64,000 bases of DNA from Siphlonurus alternatus. Its lineage: Eukaryota; Arthropoda; Insecta; Ephemeroptera; Siphlonuridae. How positions within the stretch are numbered: the first letter of the stretch is position 1; each line of letters begins with the position of its first letter. The translations under genes and the position numbers were made by a program. The DNA is taken from positions 6,117,370-6,181,369 of the forward strand of contig OX463781.1 in assembly GCA_949825025.1 (NCBI GenBank). The letters are read 5' to 3'. The notes below the pieces were generated by a model. That model saw only the letters and a list, made by a program, of their open reading frames with translations, was not told the DNA's origin and ran no database searches. Below, one piece after another: positions 44,940 to 57,319 of this stretch.

Positions 44940-45019
44940 TTTTTTTGTTCACAGTCGTTTTTTTTTAATTTTATGCAGTCCCAAAAGATGGCAGCACCAT
45001 CAGAGCGCAATTATTTAAA

Positions 45020-45209
45020 AATTTAGTATCTGGGTTAGTGTTTGAAGTTGCTATTTCAAACACTAAATACTAGACCCTTCAAACTCTTCAAACGCTTGAA
45101 CACTTGCGCTAATTGAGACAACATTTAGTGTCAATATGACGTCAACACTTCAAAAAATTGACAATCGATATTGTGTTTAGTGTGCATTTTCGTGAAATGG
45201 CACTCACCC
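45020..45209. promoter_or_regulatory. Right subterminal region of Harbinger with repeated motifs
   Basis: Words related to TTTAGTGT/ACACTAAA occur at least four times, alongside repeated CTTCAAAC and GAACACTT motifs, between the SANT gene start and the right tip. The left end carries the same words. They are candidate binding sites, and this region must also contain the SANT gene promoter. Confidence 0.5.
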
Positions 45210-45212
45210 TAA
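45210..45212. repeat. TAA target duplication, right end of Harbinger
   Basis: Matches 24,386-24,388; follows ...ATGGCACTCACCC. Confidence 0.8.
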
Positions 45213-47000
45213 CATTTGTATATTTTATGTTAGCAACTCCACTTTGGTAAACATTGCATGTCAACGTATTTCATCATAAGATACCTAGCTGGCTGCCACC
45301 TCTCTCCATCAGTTTTCTGGTTGTGCGTGAATTCCTCGTGTTCAACATTAATGCAAATATTTCTGCATGTGCGTGTTATGGCGTGAAAGCTCGTCTATCA
45401 CATCAGCTGTCTGCCAAGTAAAGGTGAGGTTACATGGGTGACAGTTGCATTAAAATTCTATCACGATTTTTAATCTATTTTATATAAAATCTCTTATGTA
45501 ATATTCTTTTGTGTTACTAACTATGATAAGGTGGAGAAAATACATTTATGTCTTAACCTTGCTATTAACAAAGACGTTTATATCATATTCTAAATCATAG
45601 AGCTCAAAAAATGGTATTCAATATGGCTGCCATAGGATTTCACAGCAGGTGCGCAGAGATTATAAAGATATAGTGCGCTCTACATTATTTAGGTTTCTGA
45701 AAAATGTGATCTATGTAAATTCACCTTTAAATTGGTCAGCCCCAAGCCTGTACGTTAACAAGCGAGAAGTTTATTGGTCAGTTCCTTAAATATCACGGAA
45801 GATTTATTCACTATAGATTCACACCAATACCAAATTATAGCAATAAAACAGGGGATCTATATGTTGCTATAATTATGCAAAATAACTGGTATTCTGTTTT
45901 ATAGTATATGAAAAAATATATATTTTATTTTTATATTTAATTTATTTTAAAGATTAATAAATTTATTACTTATCGTGATTAGACTATTTCTCACGCGATA
46001 TGGAATTTTAAAAAGAAAATATAAAAAGTAGCGAAGTTTCATTTTTGAATTTCACAATAATTATTAATTTCATCGATATACTGTATCAGGATTTAAATTG
46101 TGCCTTTTATTCTTTTTTATATTAATTGTCCAATATAAACACCAATTTTATAATTTTTTAAGATTAAAAAGCATTTTTTAAAAAATTAATGCAAGCTATT
46201 ATTATAATTTGCATGAGATTGGAAAAAAGGTAGATATATATTTTTTTTAAAGTCTCATGCATGTTGTTTTATCTCATTTTTTTAATAAATAAAAAACACT
46301 TCAAGTTAGCATGTATTTTATACCCCATGTTTTTCACCATATCTCATTTATTTTGTTCAATAAAGTTCAAACTCCATTATAAAAACCAAAGATAAACTTT
46401 TACTAGTATACAGCAGGTCTGTATCAGTAAATTGGTTCTTCTTGATTTATGTATTTTCAATTCTGATGAGTTCATCCCAATAAGCTGATGTATAGATTTA
46501 GCTGTTAATAACCATCTTTAAGCAATTAACCCTGTAGTGTAGTTTGAAATATATAAACAAGGTCAAAATAATTATAGAGGTGTTATAGTAAAGTGATGGG
46601 TGTCGAGGGAAAAATTACTTGACTAATGTGGCCAATGAACCTGGTCGCATAATAAGTAGTTGAAACTGTGTATAAAATAATACCTTCTGATGTGTATTTA
46701 TTTCTGTCAGTGAACTTATTATTTAATACCAGATTTTTTAAAACTGGATCTGGAAAGTACAAAAAATATGAAGTAATGATTTATAAGTTTGATACAGATT
46801 TTAATAAATAAGATTTAGATTATATAGCAAGTAGTTTCTACATAATTTTAATTTCCTTGAATGTTTATGATGTAAAAGAATTGCTAATTACTACGTTTAC
46901 AAAATAATATTCATTACATGACAGTTGCTTCTCTGATATTTTATGATCGTTATTATGAAATAGTTATTATTTAAGTGTTTTAATTGCATCCAGTGGTGTC
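45213..47000. other. Non-coding stretch
   Basis: 45,270-45,430 is of higher complexity (TAGCTGGCTGCCACCTCTCT, GCGTGTTATGGCGTGAAAGC) and could be regulatory; the rest is AT-rich. No gene was recognised. Confidence 0.4.
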
Positions 47001-47008
47001 ATTTTACT

Positions 47009-47226
47009 CAACGTTCCTTTATACAGGTTAAGATACGCACGCATTTCGTGCGTCAATTTTGTTAAATTTTCAGGCCCCATTGTACCGCGAAATTTCAAAA
47101 ATAGCATTGCATGATGGGCGCATTCAAAGTTTCGCGGCACGATGTGGCCAAAAATACTTGAACGTGATTGGCTAAACCCTTTAACATTGGTCCAATCGGT
47201 GGCTTAACCTGTATAAAGGAACGTTG
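47009..47226. mobile_element. hAT-like MITE, 218 bp
   Basis: Terminal inverted repeats CAACGTTCCTTTATACAGG (extending to about 24 bp) are flanked by an exact 8-bp repeat ATTTTACT (47,001-47,008 and 47,227-47,234). CA/TG tips and the 8-bp duplication fit hAT. It is unusually CpG-rich for its surroundings (GCACGCATTTCGTGCG, TTTCGCGGCACG). Confidence 0.88.
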
Positions 47227-47234
47227 ATTTTACT

Positions 47235-49500
47235 CAACTATTAAGGATTTAAAATTATGACGCCATTTTTTTTATCAAACTTATTTTTATGCTAATTAAT
47301 ACATAAAAAGAAATTGTACACATAAATATACACATGTAAAATATTGCAGCTTGAATTTGACTTTACTCTTGCATTTAATTTTATAAAATCATGTGCTATT
47401 GATAACTAACAGTACATTATTTTCATATTTTTTATGTAGTTGATTTTTGTGTAGAGAGCTAGAGAGGGAAAGAGAGAGAAATAATTGCTAATTAATATAT
47501 GCTGTGTTAAAAAAAAAACATATAATGGTAGTAACGTGCTATGTATTTTAAGAAATTCTGTATTTTGTACCTGGAACATCATTTCAAGAGACCTCAATAT
47601 AATTTTACCATACCTAGAATAATATTCAGTGTTGCAATTATTAGAAGACAATGCGACATGAAACACCTGGTTATCTCTCTAGAATATTTTAACACCTTCA
47701 GATGAGAATAATTTTCTATATAAATAATTTTCTATATATATCGTCTCTCAGTTTGGTTTCAAATTGCAAGAGTTACGAAGCTGAGGCGATAATGATAGTG
47801 TACGTTGAGACAATGGATATATGAAACAAAAGACTTTAAGAAGGATTGAAAATCGTATACTTATATTATAAACATGTCTCAGCTACGTATATTTTTTTTT
47901 TAAACAAAATAATAGCCCACCAATTTTATACAGTTATATTAAATTTATATATGTTGTTTTCATGATAGCTTTAAGCAAGATATAAAAACAAGCATTATTA
48001 CGTATGATGGTGAAATATGTTATATATTAAATTATTTAATTTAACAATGCATCAAAATGTTTAACTAAAATTATATGTATGAAACACAAAGTTAAGATTT
48101 ATTTGTATTTAAATGACATAAGTAGTTTTGGTAAATAAACAACGTAGAAAAAAGTTTTTCATAGTAATATAAATAAAAAATATATAACTTAAAAATAAGT
48201 CTAACAATTGTAAGTTAACACTAACATATAATTTACAACATTATTATATTGATTTTTTTCAGAAAATACAGAAACAAAAACTTAGAACGTACATGCCAAG
48301 TGTATTATTTTCTCAGCACCATCTTCTTTCTACAATAAGAAATATTGTGTGGACTCGTGATTTGATTTCGGTTATCCTACAAAATATTTAATCTATCTAC
48401 AAATATATAGACCTGCATAAAGAAGAATTGAAGATATTACCAAATAAAAGAAAATTAAGGTGTGCACATTATGCCCTTGAAATTGTACAAATAACCTTTT
48501 TGAGATTTCGTATACCTGTAATGCTAAAAATTTATTCTTTACGAACTTATAGGAACTTAAAATTATAATCGTTATTGAATATGAATACGAGCGTGACGTC
48601 ATGGTGTTTTACGATTGCTTGTTCTATATATTGAGAGTCACGTGTGGTTTGCCTAAGGGTAGGTGCAAAGCAATGACCGAATTATGGTGGCCTCCAGCCC
48701 ATAATGATAGGTTGCGTCCAAGGTTTTTGTCTTAGCATTCTCGGACACGCCAAAGATCGAATTTTGATTGTGTATAGCCGTACTTTGGTTTAAAATTTTA
48801 TCAAATCATCTTACAATAATTTTTATAGAGCTATTGTAAAACATCGACTCAATAATATACCAGTGCATTTTTTTTTTTATTAATACGAACGGTGAATGAA
48901 CAAAACATCATTTTTTATAACGGAATAATAAATCACAACTTTTTAGTTTTCAATATATATTTAATTTTTAATACATTATTTTCTATGATAAAAAAGTTGC
49001 AATAAATTTTCAATTTTCGATCGTGTATACTATAATATTATATACTATGTAACATAACCATCTTAATTCCAATCGCCTGTAAAACAGTATACGACAATTA
49101 CACTTTGTAAAAAATAAAATATGTATCACTATAATGTATAGATTTTAATCTTTCACAAATTATGGCGTAATATATTTTTCTATCAAGTGATAAGGTAATA
49201 ATATAAATATTATGTTAATAAAATTTTAAAATTCTATAATACAATATACACAATGTAAATTGCTAAACTCTAATATAACGTGATAATTCAGCAGATTACT
49301 TCGGCTTATATTCGACCAATGATATTATTTGTTAAAAAATGTCAACCAATGACTGAAGACATTTCAAAACACGACGAAAAGTATATTATTACATAGTAGT
49401 GTTTTTCCTTAAACTTGCAATAGAGGCTTCAAGTGTTCCCTGTCGGGAAAATTTTCTCCATAAAATTGGTTAGAAAATTTGATTTTTTTCTCAATAACTA
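47235..49500. other. AT-rich non-coding stretch
   Basis: A higher-complexity patch at about 48,640-48,780 (GAGTCACGTGTGG, GGTGGCCTCCAGCCC) is the only standout. No gene was recognised. Confidence 0.4.
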
Positions 49501-49862
49501 TTAAAGGAGGGGAACCGCTTCAGCTTTTATATTTTTAATGTTTTATAAATAATGTCAAACTTACTTGTGCACCAAAAAAATAGTCACCACCCTCCTCCTT
49601 CCACCATTTCAGCAGTTGATTTTCAAAAAGTGCGCCAAAGAAAATTGGGGCTTATGACGTAAAGCGCCATGATAGGTCAAGCGCAACCAATCGTTGATCT
49701 TGACGTCATATGCCCCAATTTTCTTCGGCGCGCTTTTTGAATGTCAACTGCTGTACTGGTAGAAGGAGGAGGGTGGTGACTATTTTTTTGGTGCACAAGT
49801 AAGTTTGACGTTATTTATAAAACATTAAAAATATAAAAGCTGAAACGGTTCCCCTCCTTTAA
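49501..49862. mobile_element. TTAA-flanked palindromic MITE, family E
   Basis: TTAAAGGAGGGGAACCG at the left and the inverse CGGTTCCCCTCCTTTAA at the right. Arms pair through ACTTACTTGTGCACCAAAAA, GTCACCACCCTCCTCCTTC and CCCCAATTTTCTTYGGCGCG to a centre near 49,668. TTAA at each end as in families A and B, but the sequence is different. Confidence 0.85.
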
Positions 49863-52430
49863 AGCTATTAATTTGAAACCGTATTCTACCCCCCATTTAG
49901 GGGTCTTCTGATAACGAATGAAGAGCTTACATTTCCTCTAAAAAATTCTTTAATGCCAAAAAAGCAATTTCGCGCGAGTTTTTTTTCTATCGTATATTTG
50001 GATAGGACGGTGGGAATAACGCAAAATCAACTGACTTGAAAGAAGCATCTATTGCGAATAATTCTTTTAGTTATGACATTGTACCAGAGAATAGGTATTT
50101 AAATTTTAAATGCCTATTCTCTGATTGTACGTACATCGGAAAATCAGGCAAAGTTAACGTTCTGATGACTGTTGTGATGTATACTTTGCCACATGTTTTC
50201 ATCATGACAAATTCATCAAAAATTATTTTCCTTCAAAGATTTTTTTTATTAGCTTCAATAATACATTTCTACGTATAATTTACAGCAGCAACGTAGGCTT
50301 ATAGCGTACAAAAAAATCCACGTGTTCATCGCAAGTAATTTTAAGAGCCAAACAAGTTCTTATTAAAATTTTATAATTAATTTTTACATTATTTTAAAAC
50401 ATGAAAATTTTCATCAGAACAATATTTCTTTGCTAACGTCTAAAGTGTAGAATTTTAATTGAAGTCTTGACAAAATAAAAATTGTAATTTATTAACAATG
50501 TACAAAAAAAAGGTATCGTCATCAGTAGCGGTTTTAATGATATACCACACTCGTTGGATAACTACATTTATCATTGTACTACGTGTAAATTGCCCGTCAC
50601 ATATATTTTCTCATAGCATTAAAACAGACAAAAAAATACTATGAAGAAGCTTAATTCATTAATTTATATAATAATATAAAGCGTGGCATATATAGCTATA
50701 AAAAAAAACAAATTTATTTTATTTTTATATAACCAATAATTAAAAAAAAAAAAAATCAAATGCTTTGTAGAGTGAGTAAGTTTTGAATATTTATTATTTA
50801 AATATTTGAACGCAGGTATTATTTTAATAACTAAAGCTTTATAAGTTAGAATTTCAACAACCATACAAAATAAAAGTTATTATAGCACGTGAAATAAATA
50901 AAATTCAACTGCTGTGTTTTACGTGTCTGTAAAAAAATAAATTGCTGATAATTATAAAATAAATATAAAATTGTGCAGGGAGTTCATTTATTCTCTTATA
51001 AAGAGAGAGTTATAATAATATCATTATAAAAAGGAATCTAAAAATGTAATGATTGGTGTTCCGTGCACTATAAACATGTACTCCTCCGTATCAGATGCAT
51101 TTCGTAATTGTATAGTGTTGGTATCCTTGATACATTGCATTAATTAGATCGAGGATAATGACATAAAGAGGAAAATTAAAATAGTGTCAAATTATAAAAG
51201 AAAAATAGTAAGTAACCTTTGTTTGCATCATTGTATTGAACTGTCAGTGTTGTCTTGTTTTTTAGAGCACATAGTGAGTTGATGGATGAAATTTTATAGC
51301 GAGAGTAAAACTTGTCGTGGCGTGCTCAGATGGTTGTTACGTTGCAATTGCAGAACCTAAAGAGACTTAGGATCGAAGTCAGCAACTTGTGGCGTACATA
51401 GGGACTTCTGATACAATGTTTAAAAGCAATATTACAAGAGAGTAGGACCACCAATTGGCATTCATGTGGCTAGACACAAACTTGTAACAAGTTATGTTCA
51501 AAAAGTTATTACTGTAAATCAAGAACGTAGTAATTGATAAAATATTTAAAAAATAAATGAGCTTTTAAAGAATTTTAAAAATTGGGTTTATAACTTGACA
51601 TGGAACAAAATTTAACAATATATACTTTTTTTACTTGTTTATTAAAATTGTTTATCGAATAAAATAAATATAGAAGCTAAGATTACAATTATTTCTCTAA
51701 GGTTATTATAAAGCAACGTATAATATATTATTATTATGATAAAACTGCCTTGATTCTATTAAATTTTGAAACCACATCTAGCGATCCAATGATTTTCAAA
51801 TTATAATTTATAATTTCAGTAGTAGGCAGCTATACTTACACAATATTTTTTGTTATGACAATTAATTGCAGGAAAAAGTTACCTCTAGGCTGTTTCTTTG
51901 TGAAATATAAAGCCATGAATCGTAAAATGACAGCCTGCTTGTAACTGTAATGATTTACGAGATTTCTTACATAAAAAACGTAACATAACAAACTAGAATT
52001 CAATGTATGTTTCTTTTTTATATTATTATTATATCCTTACAGCCAATAGTGCTTATAGGCTTAAAGCAAGTCTTACAAAAGTTGAACAAATAAACAGAAA
52101 TCTTCTATTTTCCTATTGCTACAGAGGGGGGTTTTCCACAAAAAGAAATAACCACAAACTAAAAAAAAAAGAGGCAATGAATTTTGTAACAAAAGGGATC
52201 AAAGGATCAAAACGTAATGGCAAATTGATGCTCGTTGCCATTTCTCTGAAATCATGGTGACTTATAAATCTATAGTGTTTTTTTTTATCATTTTATTTTT
52301 TTATAAGCTATGCAAAAGTCAATAGTTTACATTTGCTTTGTTTTGTTGTGAAAAATACTGATAAAATGTAATGGTGTAAATAATGGTATTGAATATAAAA
52401 TGTACTAAAAGTACATGTCACAGCTAAGAT
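49863..52430. other. AT-rich non-coding stretch with one hairpin
   Basis: The hairpin at 50,086-50,125 (CAGAGAATAGGTATTTAAA with its inverse) is the only clear structure. The 85-codon frame at about 52,003 has no recognisable domain. Confidence 0.4.
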
Positions 52431-55256
52431 GTACACAATGGGACATCGGAAACGTTCCACCTATTTTTACTCTGGGGGTGACATCATGTAGTCTATAATA
52501 TCTTCGTGCACACAGACTTTTTTACAAGAGATGGCTAAACTTTTCTGAAATGTAACACTTTTCATTTGTTTTTCTCTTACAGTTAAAAAAGTCAAGAGCT
52601 ACACGTTCTGAATACTTTTAAATGTACATTGAATTCCCAAGAATTTTCTAACGTTAGGTCATGTTAAATATCACCAAGCTCTTGCTGCTTGTCTATCGTC
52701 ACGCCGTCGTATCTAGGTACATTATACCCCCATATTATAGATTCTGTTTAGTCAGCTCTTTAAAGTTGAAGCATTATAATACATAGGCAGTATAACATAA
52801 CACCAGAGGCTAATTTAAAATTATAGGTTTGAATATATTCATGCTATTTTATTGCACCTGGGTATTGAACAATGAAACTTAAACTTTTTTAACATGCAGG
52901 TTATTAGTTATAAAAATTATCATTTAAAAAATATAAATTATAGTGTAAATATTATTTAATCAAAGAGACTGTTGTAATAATTGTCATTATATTTCATATT
53001 TTTATACATGATTTTAGTTTTCAGAGTTATGAACTCAATTGAAATTCAATTAATGGAAATTAAAATTAGTGAAAACAAAATTGAACGTTTAATAAACACA
53101 ATTTATATTTCAGAACATAATAATTTTCTCGTGTATGTTTAATAAGGTTAATTATAAAATTAGGTTAGAAAATTACATAAAATTATGACCCTAGACTCAA
53201 ACAAGTGTTCATAATAATGAGGAATTCAAGAATTTTTTTCTATAATTACTGAATTAAAAGCCAGTAAAAGGAACGTTTCGTGGAAGTGAATTGTTTTTAC
53301 TCGCGGTCACTCGTGGTAAGTGTTAACTCCGACAGTAATGGACCTGCCGCGATCTTTTACTGCCTTTTTTCTACCACCTATTTTGTTTTCTACCACGGCC
53401 AGCTTTGCAAATAATGAGTTGAAAGTGTAATTTTTTTTATTTAATGATGATTGCAAATCTTAGAACACTGGGAGTTTTATTATTGACAGGAAAAAAATAG
53501 CGCCGTAAAAATAAATTAAATTTGTAAATTTTTTAGCTGGTATACTCTTATATAAAAAAAAATCAATTTTTCTTAAAAAAAAATAAAATTATAATTATTT
53601 TGTTGGTGAAACCCGTAGTTTTATATTTAAAAACTATTTTAAATTTATCAAGTTATATTAATTTATTCTTGCAGGCTTTTATTAACATTAAAGTTGGTAT
53701 TGATAAATCATAGAAGATTAGACGCAAATAATAATAATTATATTTTAAGCTTGACTACAATTATAAAAAATATTTGAACTAATTTACACACATAATCTGA
53801 AGTTATTTGGCTTATTGCCCCGTTCTCCAGAGATACTCGATGGTGAATATTAATTAACATCTGTATTACTATACCTTGCATCAATCGATGAATTCCATTG
53901 AGACCTACTTACCTTAGTGTTATTACAATGGACCGTTGAGTATATAATGTGAGTTCCGTAAGGACAAGTGACAGAAAATAAGCATGGTAATCCATATTTG
54001 ATAACACCAGAGTACACCAGAGTAACTCTACATTTGCATTGGCAATTAAAATTTTTACCATAAGCAAATTATGACATAGATCAATTTGAATTTAACTTAT
54101 TTTTTTCCAGCTTTAGACTGAACCACTAGACTAACTGCGTAAAGATAAAAAGTTTAATTTTATATTAATTTTATTATAATCTTTATTAACAATTATTTCT
54201 TATTATATTATAACATTCAAGTATAATATACATTATAATATATACAATTTTATCTAATTTATTTTAAATATAATTTTAAAAAAATATGTATATATTACAG
54301 TAGAATCAGTAGATGAGTAATTTTATATTTTTCGACCATAATTTAAGTTTTTGCTAATTTTTTTAAATTGCAATTAAGAAATAGGTAAAAATGTGATAAT
54401 TTGATAACGATATAAAATGCTTGTCTATTAACGATATATTCTTGGCCAGAACTTTAATTCGAAAGCGTGTGTACAAAAGTCTCACGTTAAAAACACTGAA
54501 GACGATATCGAGCGAGGAATCGACTGCGTCTCGTCCAAATTGCCTCCATTTATTATGCAGTGTGCCGCATGTTACACCTGCCGGCTGTCCAGGTACGTGT
54601 GTTAATTAATTACAACACAAAAGGATCAAATTAGTTTGCTGCTCCACTACTAAACAGCAGCAAGCACAGCAAATTTCCTTTGGTATTTTACTAATTTATA
54701 AATATTCACTTTAAGGAAAAGTAATTTACATTTAGTTCCACTTTATTAGACAATGCAATGTTGTATATTAATAAATAATGTTTATATTGGAATTAAGGTA
54801 TAGTTTAAAAAAAAAATACACATATTAAAGGTGCTCGCGTATATATCTTTAATTGGTCATATTAAATTTATATCACAATTTGTCATTCTTACATTAATTA
54901 TAGCACTCATTATTGTACTCTAAATAGAAAAAACTGCACTTTTTTTTAAAGGAAATGGTCTTATTCATAGTAAATTTCATACTAGGTAGCTGTCAGTAAA
55001 TTACCCCAGATAACAAAGTAATGATCAAATGGTGATAGAAATCGTCTACACTCCATACACGAGTACATGAAGAACGGGGGTATCATACTCCACTATTATA
55101 GATTCTAATCCAAAATTAACAATTAATGTTCTCTCGAACCGTCTTACCAAGGTTCTATAAATTCTTACAAGCTTATAATAATATATACATAAAAAAATTA
55201 ATATCTGCATTATTTCTCAGTATCTTCACAATTATAAGTAATAATACAGACCATTG
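52430..55256. other. Non-coding stretch with scattered GC-richer patches
   Basis: Patches at 53,270-53,410 (CGCGGTCACTCGTGG, ACCACGGCCAGCTTTGC) and 54,440-54,600 stand out. In the latter, TTTATTATGCAG, a 32-base segment translatable as CAACYTCRLS, and a CCAG|GTACGTG donor-like word form an exon-like cassette, but no gene context supports it. Confidence 0.3.
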
Positions 55257-55471
55257 CACACTAAACTTTTTAGATACTGAATGGGTTTTCAGTACTTTTA
55301 TTTTCACCTTACAGCAAGGACGTTTTAGAATTCAGTACATTAAATGGCTGAATTAAACCTTCTTTTCAGTACTTTATGCACTTTTCAGTACAAATTTTGT
55401 ACTGAATTAAACAGGGTCAATTTAATTATACAAATTGTCCTTAGATTCAGTATCTAAAAGTTAAGTGTGTG
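55257..55471. mobile_element. Palindromic MITE, 215 bp
   Basis: CACACTAAACTTTTTAGATA at the left pairs with TATCTAAAAGTTAAGTGTGTG at the right. Internal TTTTCAGTAC words are repeated three times, and GTACAAATTTTGTAC is palindromic. No target duplication was identified. Confidence 0.7.
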
Positions 55472-55539
55472 TTTTTGATGCGATTATAGCATGTTTTTCT
55501 ACAGTATATTTCATAAGATGATTTTCCCCAACGTTACTG

Positions 55540-56320
55540 ACCAACACAAGAGAGAGCCTTCAGGTTTGACCTGTCCGTTCGCCGGCGCCAGAGAAGCAAG
55601 TCTTGCGGTAGTCTTCACTCGTAAGACGGGTTTACGTGGATATAGAGAGTGATTGCACTTTTGGATTAATTAATCTCCGAAGATTCCTGGAAAATTGAGC
55701 TCGTAGATTATAAGGATTTAATTTGTATGCTCATATTTTAAGTAACGTCCTATTGTTAGTAAACATTTTTTTTAATGTAATTTCGTTCTACATAACTAAG
55801 GAATGTATTGACCGTATCTGAGTATTGTAGTGCATAATTCTATTGTGTTAAACTGATAATCAAGACTATTATTATGCACTTAATTATATTTATTTAATAA
55901 ATATCAGTATTGTAATAATCTCGCTTGAATATTCTTGGAAGATGAGCCACATGTATAGAAATATTTATAGAATTGGTGTCATCAGTGTACATACATTTAT
56001 GGCTACTTGTTTTTACCGAGGTATGTTTTTATGTCGGTGAGAAGATAAATTTAATATAGTGTGGTGATTACTCACAGCTTGATGATTACTATCATTAGAG
56101 AGAGGCTACCATATTCAGTGTTAAATCACGCACTGTCAAACGGATCATCATTAGGACATAATAAATTTCATTTAAAAAATAAATCAAAATCATACAGATG
56201 AAAAATGTTGTTTTTTTGGGTTTGTGCAAAATATTATGCTTCAATTTTGCTGTTGTATATTCTATCATGAATTTGCATTGAATTCAACAATTAGCATTGA
56301 TTATAAATTATAATTGACTT
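55540..56320. other. Non-coding stretch
   Basis: 55,545-55,690 is GC-richer (CCGTTCGCCGGCGCCAGAG, GTAAGACGGGTTTACG) without a supported frame; the rest is AT-rich. Confidence 0.35.
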
Positions 56321-56321
56321 T

Positions 56322-57289
56322 AAAAATTCAAAATTCAAAATTCAAAATTTTATTAATCTTACATAAAGACAAGTCAGCATACAATACATATTATAATAAA
56401 TATCAGTTTTTGAAAAAATCGTCAATATGGTACACTTCTTTATCAAATAGGAATTGTTTCACTCTTTTCTTAAACACTGTAACACTTTCTTCACTCTTTA
56501 TGTCAACTGGTAACTTATTATACATGGATTGAGCAGAATAAAGGAGCCCCTTCTCATAGGCTGCCGTTCTATGGCGCTCAAGTACAAACATGTTCTTATG
56601 ACGTGTGTCATAAGAATGATCAAATTTACACTGTACAAAATAGTTGGGATGCTTCTTAACAAATATTAAAACTTGAGAGATATATAATGCAGTAAATGGT
56701 AAAATGTTAAGAGTTTTGAACAAATTTCTACAACTGGTTCTGGGAGGTACATTTGATAATATTCAAATTGCCCTTTTCTGAATTATAAAAATCCTGTTAA
56801 TCAGGTATTGGGCTGCGTGACCCCAAATTTCAATACCATAAGAAAGAATGGAATGAAAATATGCATGATAAACATTTTTCAATACATCAAAATTAACTAC
56901 ATTTTTTAATTTCCTCAATGCAAAAAGAGACCTTGATAATTTCAAAGCAAGATAATCAATGTGAAAACTCCAATTCAAATTTTGATCAATTATTATGCCA
57001 AGAACCTTGGTATGATCAGTAAATTCCAGAATATGTCCATCACAAGATATTTCATTTGCTATATTCAAATTATTATTATTTCTTAGTTGAAATTTTATTA
57101 AATTTGTTTTAGATGCATTTAATTTTAATTTATTGGACTGAAAATATGAATTTATCTCAATTATCAGATCATTAGTAATCTCAATTACCTTTTCATGATA
57201 TTTACTTGTTATTTTGAAACTTGTATCATCTGCGTACTGAATCATATCAATAACATCGCTATCAACAATTAAATCATTAACATAAATGA
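56322..57289 (-). mobile_element. 5'-truncated non-LTR retrotransposon (jockey/CR1-like)
   Basis: It contains the C-terminal half of a reverse transcriptase (see next entry), a short 3' UTR and a terminal simple repeat of TTGAATTT units at about 56,322-56,348, typical of elements that end in short tandem repeats rather than poly(A). Truncated at about 57,289, where homology stops in the middle of the polymerase domain. A small hairpin GCCAGGTAA..TTACCTGGC follows at 57,296-57,320. Confidence 0.85.
56403..57287 (-). pseudogene. Reverse transcriptase C-terminal fragment with one in-frame stop
   Basis: The frame starts IYVNDLIVDSDVIDMIQYADD, includes the YADD catalytic motif, LKLNASKTNLIKF, the thumb-like VLGIIIDQNLNWSFHID and YFHSILSYGIEIWG, and reaches IIQKRAI followed by a TGA where these enzymes normally have arginine (CGA to TGA is a one-base change). 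The same frame then continues ILSNVPPRTS to the C-terminal SYDTRHKNMFVL and VFKKRVKQFLF. The fragment is about 295 codons. There are no frameshifts. It lacks the endonuclease and the N-terminal polymerase half, so it is non-functional. Confidence 0.9.
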
Positions 57290-57319
57290 TTTAAAGCCAG
57301 GTAAACCAACTTACCTGGC

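Larger units (their letters stand above)
24389..45209 (+). mobile_element. Two-gene PIF/Harbinger transposon, about 20.8 kb with nested insertions
   Basis: Terminal inverted repeats GGGTGCGTCTCATTT (left) and GGGTGAGTGCCATTT (right, read inward), each followed by an ATGCRCACTAAA block, are flanked by TAA on both sides. Inside, a DDE_4-type transposase begins about 180 bp from the left tip and a Myb/SANT-like gene begins about 270 bp from the right tip, transcribed toward each other. This two-gene arrangement is known for Harbinger elements. At least seven later insertions (TTAA palindromes, hAT-like copies, other palindromes, a MULE of about 7.8 kb) account for more than half its length. Both spliced reading frames remain open, so it may be an autonomous or recently active copy, or its genes may be maintained by selection. 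Confidence 0.88.

Noticed and set aside
52003..52260. 85-codon frame with many lysines
   Set aside because: Non-specific composition and no recognisable family; inside AT-rich intergenic-type sequence.
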